DNA of 64,000 nucleotides from Macrobrachium rosenbergii. Taxonomy: Eukaryota > Arthropoda > Malacostraca > Decapoda > Palaemonidae. Of this stretch, positions 32,113 through 42,339 are shown piece after piece (position 1 is the first letter of the stretch; the number at the start of each line of letters is the position of its first letter). Under the pieces are notes generated by a model that was given only the letters and a program-made list of their open reading frames with translations, ran no database searches and was not told the origin of the DNA. Both the position numbers and the translations under genes were made by a program. The stretch spans positions 44,832,413-44,896,412 of the forward strand of contig NC_089753.1 in assembly GCF_040412425.1 (NCBI RefSeq), read 5' to 3'.

Positions 32113-33860
32113 TCACTGTGTATTGTAATTCATAACATGCTTGTGACCTATAGGCTTTTCAGATGCTTGGCCACCCAAAGAAGTGCTGCCCCCAGCACTA
32201 GGGAAACAGCAATTGATCATTTCCAGATTCGTGCACCAAATGGACAGCCACACCTCCAGCAGGCAGATCTTCCCGTGAGGGTTTACTCGCACACTTTTTT
32301 GTGCACAACACATACTCCACTTCACGCAGAGTATGACGACAAAGGCCCCGATCACTGATAAAATAGCGATGAGGAGATACTGACTTGGGATAGGGAAAAG
32401 TTCGTCTTCCGTCATTGGAGGATGTGGTGGAATTATGGTGATCACTTCCCTTAAAGGTGGCACCGAATGGGGACCTCGCAGTTCCTACAGAACACTGCGT
32501 TGAGAGTCTTCGTAGAGTCCACCTTGTACTCATGTTGGAACGTTCAAAAGTCACAGTCAGAAGGAGTCTGGTTATGTACTAACACCTTCTCACATCCTAA
32601 CCAGTCAGCGTTTATGAGCATAAAGATACTACTGTCGCAAATATATCTATCATGAACTAAAACACATCCTGACTTATAGTTGACAGCTGAGGATTGAAAC
32701 TGGTCCCCCAAAAGGTACATAGTCTCCTGACTATCCCATACTATTACTGAACCATTAAAACCACTGGGGAAAGGTCGTATGATAAACTATGAAATGATTT
32801 CAAGTTACTAACTGGAGTTTCCACAAGCAACCCCCTATCAGATAAACTAACTTTTAAGATAGTATAATACCAATACAAATTCTCCCCAGTAAAAATTACC
32901 TGAGACCCATACAGATATGCTGCATTCATTAAAGTTGATTCTAAAGGGTCGAGAGGAAGATTATCTTCAAAAATTCGTCCCTTAGAAGCGGGAACCACTG
33001 TCTTAACCTGTGTTTGAATTTCCGACAACACGGATTCCGCTTCTTTCTCAATATTCAACAAGGTAGTTTGACAGGACGAGGAGCCTCGATGGCTTGGTTG
33101 GTAGAGTGGCAACCACAGACTTCATAGAAGCCTGTGGCGAGGGTTCAATCCCCACAGCCGACCAGTCAGAGGCGGAAACTTTGCTATCCGTGTAGACACC
33201 CCGGGATTACGTATGTAATCAATGGATAGGTTTGCTGAAAGCAAATGGGTGTTACAGACTAATACACACATAAACAAAGCCACTCCAACATCTTCTAAAA
33301 AAAAAAAAAAAAAAAAAAAAACATAACAGACACCTCACATGTCTCGAACTGTCGGCCTACCCGCCCAGTTCTCCTCGTGCTGCTGGGAGAAAGGGAGCGG
33401 GGAATTTGGTAATACATGTACACATTCGCTACCGGGGTCTAAGCGATGTCAGGCAGGGCAGCCGGTCGAGGTTACGGCCTACCCCACCGCCAAATCAAAG
33501 TCCTTCAAAGAAGGCACCGTGCTTACCCCATATAAAAATGGGTATAAAAGCACGTTAAAAACGAAGAAGAAGAAGAAGAAGTTTGACAGGACGACAAAGC
33601 TATCGTAACATCTAAGTCTCCCCCCACCCTATTGACTGTGACCAATAACCCATTTAAAGATGACCTCAGTGTCTCAAAATCCTCCCGTAATTTCTCATTA
33701 CTATCTCGTAAAGTCATCCAAGCTTTACCCTGGATAGCTAATTCTGCCGATACCTGTTCAGTTCTCACCAAATTAGCAATTGATATGATAGCAATCAATC
33801 CTATGATCATACAGCTCCAATTACCAATAGCGCAGCCCTCTTACTCCTTCTAGAAGAGAC
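32113..33860 (-). pseudogene. Retrovirus-like envelope remnant (fusion-protein type), SINE-disrupted
   Basis: Lies downstream of pol in the same orientation, as env does in errantivirus-type Ty3/Gypsy elements. On the minus strand the left-over protein starts with a basic RRSKR motif (33837-33851), like a furin cleavage site, followed by a short hydrophobic stretch. A frame change comes next, then a helical, heptad-like stretch (about 33523-33760). The SINE at 33080-33579 interrupts it. A conserved-looking segment (32744-33060) and a Cys-rich region follow in changed frames, and then a transmembrane segment (SQYLLIAILSVIGAFVVIL, about 32340-32395) with a short tail. Most of the surface part upstream of the basic motif is missing. 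Not functional as it stands. The envelope assignment rests on position and architecture, not on a database match. Confidence 0.65.
33080..33579 (+). mobile_element. SINE family 2, complete copy with perfect 15-bp target duplication
   Basis: Head: tRNA-like box A (TGGCTTGGTTGGTAGAGTGG) and box B (GGTTCAATCCC) at about 33090-33160. The body has an A-run near 33298-33320, and the tail ends in (GAA)n. The flanks AGTTTGACAGGACGA at 33065-33079 and 33580-33594 are identical. The two boxes are an internal RNA polymerase III promoter. It sits in, and opposite to, the envelope remnant, so it arrived after that gene existed here. Confidence 0.92.
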
Positions 33861-34199
33861 CTGTAAGTTACCAGATCTCGAAACAAGAAAGAAAAGAATA
33901 AAAAAAAAGAAACCCATATATCTATAAAACCCTACGGTATTTTGCACCTAATTTAACTAAGTATTGCAACACAAAAAAACTGAACTCGGACAATTAAAGA
34001 TTTGTATAACTCTACGGACCGATTCCTCCCCAGTTAAAAAAAAACAAGTCACACCCCTATAAAATCCATTAAAAAAAAACAGAGGAAAAAAATTATCAGA
34101 AACAACAGTACATCACAGGAGTTAACCCATAAGATTCCCATTAACCTGTCTTTTTAATTTTAGATATATGTGTCAACCGAGACACTCCGTATTTTCATC
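33861..34199. other. Spacer between integrase and envelope remnant
   Basis: A-rich on the plus strand with many stops in all minus-strand frames. The surface part of the envelope gene would be expected here or nearby and is not recognisable. Confidence 0.4.
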
Positions 34200-35060
34200 C
34201 TAAACCACAAATCTATTCCCCTTCTTTACTTCTACAACCCGAAAAGGACCCTCAAATTTAGGACCTAGCTTATAGTTCAATTGATTCCTAACATTTATTT
34301 TCACAAAAAACGCTATCTCCCACAGCAACTTTAATTTTATCCGGCTTTGCATTGCTCCTATCAACCATATCCTGAGTTTCCACCTCAAGATTCTTAGCAA
34401 GACACACATATCTCTCTTTAGTTGTAGAGACTAGCGGTTTCAATGTATCATCACCCGATGGAATAGGTAATAAATCAAACAAACCCTGCACTGGGTAGCC
34501 AAACAGTGCTTCGTTGGGAGACATTCCAATGGTATCACTAACCACAGAATTGATGCTATGCTGCACCTGCGGAATATATCGATCCCAATTTACATCATTG
34601 CCCCCTACAATCATTCTGCGAGCTTCAATTACCTTCTTACTTGCCTGTTCACATTAGAACTGCCACCTCCTCTGCTGTTTTATGCCTCAAAGTAAAAATC
34701 TCTACAAACCTAGTTAATTCGTCAACAACCACCAACAGGTGCCTATGGCCATAACTAGATTCACAGAAATTGGATAACAGGTCCATATGGACTCTAGAAA
34801 ACAGTCTGCTGAGAATAGGAAATGATCCCAATTTACAAGAAACGACCCTCAATGGCTTATTCTTCCAAAAGAATTGTCTCCGTATATTCTGATACACCTT
34901 CAATAGCCAAATATGGAATGCCAGACCTACAGAGAACAATATCCAGAACCATAGGTACTAAAATCCTAGGAACAACTATTTGCCTTGTATCACCCTTGTC
35001 CTCACTATTTCTCAGTCTGTATCTAATTTTCCTAATTAACAAATTACCCTCTAACTCAAG
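34200..35060 (-). pseudogene. Retroelement integrase, internally deleted
   Basis: N-terminal part: RQIVVP..L and a degraded zinc-binding region (34857-35042). The core start has VHMDLL with the first catalytic Asp and VVVDELTRF (34649-34800). It then jumps to a segment reading KVIEARRMIVGG and INSVVSDTIGMSPNEALFG (34500-34640). The residues normally between, with the second Asp and the Glu, are absent, so about 60-70 codons appear deleted near 34645. The C-terminal LGPKFEGPFRVVEV (34230-34270) is the GPY/F module of Gypsy-type integrases. Inactive as it stands. Confidence 0.8.
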
Positions 35061-35304
35061 CCCTGCAAAGGTAACTTATAACCCTTCCTAACTAATTCCC
35101 CTCTAAGAAATGCTTTTGTGCCTGCCAAAATCTCATCCTCATCCTGTTTAAATTCTACTAAACTAATATCTCAGTCTATGCAATCTCCAGATACATAACA
35201 TACATGAGTACCATCTGCATCAAAAAAACTTCTAAGAAGGGTGTCTGCTACAACATTATGTCTACCCTCTATATACTTAAGCTTGGCATCAAAATCCCTG
35301 ATCG

Positions 35305-35690
35305 TTAGATACCACCTAGCTCATTTAGGGGAAAGATCTGCTTATTGAAAAGATCCAGCAATGGGTTATGATCTGTAAGAACCTCTACTTGACTGCCCAT
35401 CAATAACATTTTAAAATGAACCAAACTAGACACAACGGCAAAGGCCTCTTTGTCCACTACCGACCATAACCGTTCGTTACTACCCTGTGTCTTAAACTTT
35501 CTGCTGTAAAATGCAATCGGATGGAGTCTTCCATTGAACTTCTGCATAAGGCAGGCCCCAGTACAATCGTGACTGGCATCTGACACCAACGTGAAAGGAC
35601 ATTCAAAATCAGGAAATTTCAACACTGGGGGATTAACTAAGGCATCCTTAATATTCTGAAAAGCTGATTGCTGTCCATCTCCCCATACAA
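35305..35690 (-). pseudogene. Retroelement RNase H domain (Ty3/Gypsy type)
   Basis: Open frame 35305-35625 reads FTLVSDASHDCTGACLMQ, HPIAFYSRKF, DKEAFAVVSSLVHFKMLLMG and VLTDHNPLLDLF, the ordered RNase H landmarks of Gypsy-type pol with their Asp and Glu residues. It is separated from the RT frame by a stop or frame change near 35640-35695. Confidence 0.88.
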
Positions 35691-35691
35691 A

Positions 35692-36480
35692 CTATACATC
35701 ATCCCTCAGGACATCTGTTAAAGGAGACGCTAAAGTAGAAAAACCTTTCACAAACCTATGAAAAAATCCAGCCATGCCTAAGAAAGACCGGATCTGTTTC
35801 TTATTCTTGGGATTAGCAAAATCTACAATTGCCCTAACTTTATCCTCATTCACTTTAACACCCTCCTTAGAAATGACATGACCTAAATATACTATCTGCT
35901 TCTTCAGAAAGTTCCACTTCAAACCTGCTAACCTAAGCCTCCTAAAAACCTCTGAATGTTCCCCTACTGAATCAACGGCAACTAATATGTCGTCCATGTA
36001 GAGAAATATAGATTTCCCTAACAAGCCATGCAAAACTGTATTCATTAGCCTAGTAAATGTCACAGGACCACCTGATAAACCAAATGACATCCGCGTGAAC
36101 TCGTAATGTCCCTTTGGCAAAGAGAAAGCCACATACTTTTGACTCTTCTCGCTAAGTGGTACTTGCAAGTACCCTTGCATCAGATCAATCGGAGAATAAA
36201 TATTCTTGCCCCCAACCTCAACAAATATATCTGGCAAAAACGCCACAGGGTAACAATCAGGAATGGTTTTCTCGTTCAACTTCCTAAAGTCCACACAAAC
36301 TTGGGCTGAACCATCCTTCTTAGGCACTGCTAATAACGGAAAATTAAAAGGCGAGGAACTGGGCCTAACAATGCCTTCCTCCTCCCACTTATTAACCTCT
36401 TGCTATACCTGTTCTCTAATCTTAAAAGGAATCCAATATGAAGGAACAAAAATAGGCTTAGTCTTATTCCCTAAATGAAC
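35692..36480 (-). pseudogene. Retroelement reverse transcriptase (Ty3/Gypsy type)
   Basis: The main frame (35692-36327) has VPKKDGSAQVCVDFRKLN, SPIDLMQGYLQVPL, YEFTRMSFGLSGGPVTFTRL, LYMDDILV (YMDD at 35989-36000) and VYLGHVISKEGV. An upstream piece (about 36330-36450), with at least one stop, supplies the EEGIVRPSSSPF block. All RT core motifs are visible, so the domain itself is well kept while its surroundings are broken. Confidence 0.92.
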
Positions 36481-36489
36481 CTTGTGTTC

Positions 36490-37430
36490 TAACACATTTG
36501 TTAACCCTAACTTATCCTCTTTGAGTGTGAATGTGTCTGCAAACTCAGCCAAAACATCTTCCATACCCTCAACATATTCTTTAAAATCAGCATTGGCTAA
36601 ATGATCCTTAAAAACTGCCTCCTAGCCTATAAATCTGATTCTGAAAATCTACACGTCCCCGACAATAGCAACTGAATTATCATCGACCCAGTCAACAAAA
36701 TTGATTGCATAAGTATCCTTCTGATAATTCCAAACTGAATCATTACAGTTTAGCAATTCCACACAAGTATTCCCTGAACTCGATACACTGCTTACAGAAC
36801 CCATACACACTACCCCCTTCAGCTTTTCGCTACACTCATCCACACACACCTCTCTGGATTTATGCACACCTTTCACTTGAACTTTCACCATAGCAACCAT
36901 ACCAAGGCCAAGAACCACATCATCCAACAAAACCCTTTTATAACACCTCATACCCACCGAAATTTGTTCAGAATCCACCAGCAAATTCTCATGCATACCC
37001 GATCCATTATCATCATCATCAACTCTATTCACATCCATTCCCTCGTAAGGCACAAAAACACCAGGTACTCCAACAGTTTACCACATACCCCTGTATGAAC
37101 CGAGATTTTGTGTCTCTGACATGCTGGATGACCCAGTAACAAAGTATTCCCCAAAGCAGCCCCTCGTATAACTAAAAATGGTTCTGTAAAAGTTCTACCC
37201 CCAAGAGATAAAATCACATCTACCTAATCCAAAGCCCATAACCCATTTGCTTGAACATCACATACTGTCTCTTTAGCAGGTCACAAAGAACGATCGGAAA
37301 ACATCGATCGGAACAACTCATAATTCATCAAATTAATAGAAGTGCCTGTATCTATAAAAATACCCACATCAACCCCATACACAGACCCTTTCACCACTGG
37401 CTTCGCCTCTGAGGGTTCCCCATATCACAA
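36490..37430 (-). pseudogene. Retroelement aspartic protease and linker region
   Basis: FIDTGTSINLMNYELF with the DTG triad at 37344-37352 marks the protease. Downstream ILSLGGRTFTEPFLV and LLLGHPACQRH (37090-37217) fit the rest of a retropepsin fold, with stops between. The stretch 36649-37053 is open and acidic (VDDDDNGS..., Cys-containing) and would be the protease-RT linker. Confidence 0.75.
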
Positions 37431-38110
37431 GAAATAACCCCTTTTATCTCATCCCTTTTTGCTGCTTGGTCTGCCAAAAAATTTTGCCAGCCCCTAGAGG
37501 CTCCCGAAAAACCCTCTCGAGGAGTTCTCCTACCTGCCAGACCAGCGCTCTGAGGTGTGCTTCTAGACTCATTCTGTCTAAGAAGCGGGCAACCTGCCAA
37601 CTGTGATATACAGATTTGCAAGCGCCACAATATTTCACCCTACAAAACTTCTTAGTATGGCCCTTCCTATTACAATTATAACAATGTCCTTGGGATTCTG
37701 CACTCACAGAAGTCTTATCATCCTCTGTCTTGGCACATAACCTCACAACTGTGGAGTCAGAATCACTCTGTGTATGATGCTTCAGAATAGCCCTGGAAGA
37801 TTTCAGCATCCCATCCAAAAAGGAGCTATCTACTGTAGGACACTTCGACGAGTGCTTACGAACTTGAGAGAACAGTAAATTCTCATCCGACCCCCCTTTC
37901 TATTTCCTTGTCAAAACTATTTACAATAGCATCAGGGAAGTCATTCAGGATCCAAGCATATTGCAATAGTTTCTCAAGGTTCTCTATCGTAACAGAGCCT
38001 CCATTTACCCAACCAGAATTTCTCAATTTCTTCAAAAATCCCTCGTAGCATCAAAACATCTGGCACTAAACATGACCAACGAATCATGGCCTTTATGGAC
38101 CTTGAAAAGA
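37431..38110 (-). pseudogene. Retroelement gag, C-terminal part with zinc knuckles
   Basis: Minus-strand frame 37444-37818 has CYNCNRKGHTKKFC (CCHC) and a second CGACKSVYH that lacks its last Cys. Upstream, in shifted frames up to about 38110, gag-like text continues (for example WVNGGSVTIENLEKLLQYA). The N-terminus is not present. Confidence 0.7.
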
Positions 38111-38114
38111 GATC

Positions 38115-38400
38115 TGAGATCTAGAACTTACAATTTACGTCTTTCAAGACATTAAAATTCGTTCATCAAGAATGCATCAAGTCTTATTCAGACATATTAA
38201 ACATCACATCAAGAACACACCAAGTCTTATTCAGACATGTTAAAATTCGTTCATCAAGAACACCCCAAGTCTTATTCAGACATATTAAAATTCGTTGATC
38301 AAGAACAAACTAAGTCTTATTCAGACATATTAAAACCAGTTCATCACGAACAACCTTGGGTTTTTCAGAAACCCTGAAATTTTAGACTTTTCAGACATAT
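38115..38400. repeat. Tandem repeat of about 45-55 bp upstream of the plus-strand gag
   Basis: AAGTCTTATTCAGACAT(A/G)TTAAA and TTCGTTCATCAAGAA recur four to five times with small length changes between about 38140 and 38345. It sits between the truncated minus-strand element and the plus-strand gag start, probably in the leader of the latter. Confidence 0.85.
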
Positions 38401-38442
38401 TGACTTTCTAAAGGGTCACACCCATATAAACGTTATCTCAAG

Positions 38443-40065
38443 ATGTCTACGACATCCAGAACCCAACAAAACGAGGACTCTAAGTTCTATATGTCCGCTG
38501 GAAAGGAAATGGGACTGTCAGGACAAGCCCTGAGGGAGTGGGTCCAAGAGAGAATAGATGATGCCAAGGTGGAGTGAGAGGTCGAAAGACAGGCGAAGAA
38601 GGAAGAGCAAGATAGGCTAGATAAACTAGCAAAGGAAGAACAAGAGAGAAAGGAGAAGAAGGAAGAACAAGATAGGCTAGATCAGGGGTTATCAACCTGG
38701 ACCCCCAGGGGTACATGAGAGGAATTTTGGGGGTACATGACAGGTTTCTCAAAATACTTCAGTTTTGAATAACAGCAAACCTGTTTGTAGAAAGTGGCCT
38801 ACATGTGCTAGGCTAGATGTGTGCTCCACTTGAACCAGGACACTAAGTGACATCATTAACAAGGAAACTCTTGGAGTTATGTCACTTGAGAGAAAGCTCT
38901 CTTGGACTACACAATTTATTTAAACTTGATAAACTAAGTAAAAAACCATGCATTTCTTTTTACCCTTCCTGACGCTGCATTGTGGGAAAGGGGTACATGA
39001 CCGATACTGAAAGATTAAAAAGGTTGAGAACCCCTGGGCTAGATAAGCTAGCAAAGGAAGAACAAGAGAGAGAGGAGGAGAAGGAAGAGCAAGAGAGAAA
39101 GGAGAAGAAGGAAGAACAAGATAGGCTAGATAGACTTGCAACACAAGAACATGCAAGACAGGAGAAAGAACAAGAACGAAAGGATAGGCTCGTAAGGGAG
39201 GAAAGTTAGGGGCCCATGAGCTACAGATGGCCCAAATTGGCACTGCCAGTTCCTCTCCAGCCCCTGGGGCATCCACCTCACTCAGGCTCATAGTTTTATG
39301 CCCAAGTGGACCGAGGCCGAGCCCAAGGTGTGGCTTGATTGGGCGGAAAGGGTCCTTAGCACCTACCCACTCACTCCCGCCAAAGTCTCCCTACTCTTGG
39401 GAAAATTCCTCGGAGGAAAGGTTCTAATTGCTTCCAACGCCCTCCCTGAGGCGGATCAAGGGAAATGGGTGGAAGTGTGCCAGGCGATCTCAAAGGCGTA
39501 TGAAATCACCCCTGAACGCTGGAGACAACGCTGGAGAGGCCAGATAAAAGAAGCAGGACAGACCTGGTCTGACTGGCCGTATCAGTCAGATAGGGCCCTC
39601 TCTAAATGGCTAGAGTCCCTAGGAGTCTCCACCGCCGAGGACATCCTCGAGCGGTTCAAGATTGAAAGTTTTTTATATTACGCCCCTTCTGCCCTAGCCA
39701 GTACCCATGTATATGAAAAAGCGCCCAAGACTCTAGTGGAGTGCTGTCGCGTCGCCAACACATGGGACACCCATCACGCCCATGCAAGCTCCTTGGGATG
39801 TAAAATATGCCCTCCTTCTTTCACCTCCGGCAACCCTACGCCCAAGAATGGGCACTTGCAGAAGCCCGTTGTGTGTGGGTTCTGCAAGAAAGCCGGGCAT
39901 TCCACCGAGCAGTGCCAACACAAACCCTCACCCGGGAATCCCCCAACAAGCCTGCGCCCTCTACAGGGGCAGTGCCATGAAGGGATTATAGCCAGAGCTA
40001 TTGCACAGCTTGCAAAATTTATGGCCACTCTCCCACATGGGCAAAATGCCCTAATAATAAATTAA
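38443..40065 (+). pseudogene. Second LTR retroelement: gag with CCHC knuckle, broken by stops and a MITE
   Basis: Begins at ATG 38443 with MSAGKEMGLSGQALREW and a charged, coiled-coil-like region of EEQ(E/D)R repeats. A TGA at 38575 replaces a probable Arg codon. The MITE at 38683-39036 interrupts the coil, and a stop near 39207 plus frame changes near 39205 and 39295 follow. The main open frame (39298-40065) reads PKWTEAEPKVWLDWAERVL and on to CGFCKKAGHSTEQC. A second knuckle-like CTACKIYGH lies in another frame at about 39993-40040. This fits a retroviral-type gag of an LTR element; the family is not settled. Confidence 0.8.
38683..39036. mobile_element. hAT-type MITE with perfect 8-bp target duplication
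   Basis: The ends are CAGGGGTTATCAACCT and, in reverse complement, CAGGGGTTCTCAACCT, typical of hAT elements. Flanking GGCTAGAT occurs at 38675-38682 and 39037-39044. The duplicated target belongs to the gag coding repeat, so removing the 354-bp element and one target copy would make the coil region continuous there. No transposase frame. Confidence 0.95.
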
Positions 40066-40420
40066 GTACTCCCACCATTGCCTTGGCAGTTACGAATCTC
40101 AAGTCCTTAGGCCCTCCAGCCAAGGGTCCCATATATGTGGCACCTCCTCGAGGTAGCTACCCCGCATGCCAGGTCAAGGCATTTGATGACTCTGGCGCGC
40201 AAATTTCCCTTAAAAGGAAAGACAAAGTTCCCTTTGGAGCTATCATTAACTGACGTAAACTCGTCACAATTGAGGGTATCAATCAATTTAAAATGATACT
40301 CCTTACTGTTCAATTGAGAGTCACAAGACCTCATAGATCCAAAATTTGCAATCTCGCAGTAGCAAGCTATATTCCTGGAGGTTATAACATCCGCCTGGGG
40401 CAAGACTTCCAGTCCCCAAT
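40066..40420 (+). pseudogene. Second LTR retroelement: protease region
   Basis: AFDDSGAQISL at about 40177-40211 fits the catalytic D[ST]G block of retropepsins, followed later by YIPGGYNIRLGQDF (about 40365-40410), like the closing GxD/LG part of such folds. A stop near 40252 breaks the frame. Reverse transcriptase does not follow. Confidence 0.6.
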
Positions 40421-41210
40421 TACGTTACAGCAATCCCGGGGTCCAAATCCCCAAAATCATTCATTAGGCACGAGTGAGCCTCAACCACCTACACTCATTA
40501 CACTGCCAGTGCCACCTGAGTACGATGTGCAGTGGCCCCCTCCATCACGATTGATCCCAGATACCATTCCGGTGCTGGGCCCTGCCCCAGTGCCAGTGCC
40601 AGGGCCCCAAATAGATCTCCTGCCAAGAGATTCAGAACTCAATTCCCAATCACTGCCAGTGCCACTTGCATGTACTGAGCAGTGCCAAGCTTCGTCCGTC
40701 CCGAACCACAAGCAAATCAAATAATAGTGCCTGACCTGCCTTAGTACCAGCGCCAGAGCACGCCCCTGATCTCCATTCAAGAGATCCCAATCAGGATCCC
40801 CTCTCTTCTCCCGGCCTGGCTCCGCTACCAGTGTCGGTAAGAGAGACAGATCCTTCTGACCACAGTGGAAGCTCACTCGAAGGTGTGGCCTCGCAAGCCT
40901 TGCTTGAGTTGGTCATGGTAACCTGCGAGCCTATCACACCCACAGCGACTTCCTCCTCTCTTTCCCGGTCCCCCGCAAACATGACCATGGGTAAGGATTC
41001 TGCTGCGTCTCAAATGAACTCACGGAACTGCGGTGACTTGGGACAGAGCCTGCAATGAATGCCCCTGCTTCGGCAGCCAAAGAAGCCAACACAGGTGGCA
41101 CTCCAATGTCCTCAGACTTGGTTCGACCGATTCCCCTACCAATGAGAACCCATCAACCTAAAGAGATCTGTGGCAGAAATCACGGGCGTAGGCAATGTCA
41201 GGTAGCTTAA
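40421..41210 (+). pseudogene. Pro-rich open stretch after the protease, no family recognised
   Basis: Frames at 40293-40724 and 40831-41058 are rich in Pro and Val (for example PVLGPAPVPVPGPQ) and nucleotide motif CCAGTGCCA recurs. It lies where the rest of pol would be expected, but no RT block is seen, so pol is deleted or replaced. Function unknown. Confidence 0.35.
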
Positions 41211-42339
41211 AGAGAGCTGATGAACTCTCCTGGCACCAGTGCAAATTTGGCACAGTGCCATCCTTTTATCCTACGAGGACCATGGCACTCTATCCAGAAG
41301 AGGGTATCAGGTTTCCTCGCCTATTTATTTTTCTTATAACTGTGATTTATTCTTTTCCTTTAACATTTTTCCTTTCATTATTTGATCCAATTAATCATAT
41401 TATTTTACGCCTTACAAAGGCTTATAGTTTACCTTGTTCCCACTCTGCCAGTGCAGATTGCAACTGACAGACATCCCAATTTTGTATTGTCTTATGACTT
41501 CCTTTCGAAGCCCCTTGAGCAAAAGAATAAACCTAAGCCATTTTCATTGGCTAAGGAATATAATTTCGAGATATTACTCATCATTTTTCTTTAAAGTTAT
41601 CATTTGCCTTCTTTGTTATTCCCTCGTAACTTAAACCCTGAGTCTATGAACTGAAAAGACCGTCTGTCCTTCCTTGTACTTAGCTTCATGGTTATAAGCA
41701 CCATTGACTGCAGTGCCACGTCTGGCACTGTGCCGTCAACTTAAGTAACATGGCGACACCTAACGAAGACCATGTATATTTCATTGTAATGCCTCCTCAA
41801 GGCAAACTAACTGCATGTCTTTGACTATAACAACTATTAAAAGTTAAGTGCATGATTATTTTAAGACTTGCATTGAGGAAATCACTTACAGTTATTGTGT
41901 TTAATATTTCCAGTAACTTTCTTGTATTTGTAATTGTTTCTGTTTCAAAATAACAGTAACTTATGATTTATCGTGCTTAAATACTTATGATCATCTACTC
42001 ATATTTCTTTTGAGACTTACCTTTAGGAGGTCAATTAAAATTAGTGTATTTCAATACTTACAGTAACTTTCTTATAGTTGTAAATGTACATGTTTTACAA
42101 GCAACAGTAATTTAAGGTTAAAACCTTTATTCCTTTTTCTTACTCTGCGATTAACGTAAAATATTGAATTCTTTATTCAGTAAATTTTCATATATCTCAT
42201 ATGATGCAGAGAGATTTAGGTTACTAAATATACATGAGTGCTGTTAACGAGAAAATTAGAGTAATTTGTCTGCTGAATCCTTGGTTTGGCAGACATTCGC
42301 ACCCGACTGAAGATGCGAGATGTCAACTTGGGTGGGGAG
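41211..42339. other. Non-coding 3' part of the second LTR element
   Basis: T-rich, with GTGCCA-type words near 41440 and 41700-41740 that echo the upstream Pro-rich stretch. No coding block recognised. Confidence 0.35.

Larger units (their letters stand above)
32113..38110 (-). mobile_element. Ty3/Gypsy-type retroelement with env remnant, degenerate
   Basis: Minus-strand order gag (38110-37430), protease (about 37400-37050), RT (36480-35692), RNase H (35640-35305), integrase (35050-34200), envelope remnant (33860-32113). Integrase after RNase H is the Ty3/Gypsy and retrovirus order. The 5' part of gag and the 5' LTR are gone: similarity stops at about 38110, where the minisatellite upstream of the plus-strand element starts. 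Many frames are broken. Confidence 0.88.

Noticed and set aside
33090..33165. tRNA gene
   Set aside because: It is the tRNA-derived head of a SINE with target duplications, not a free-standing tRNA gene.
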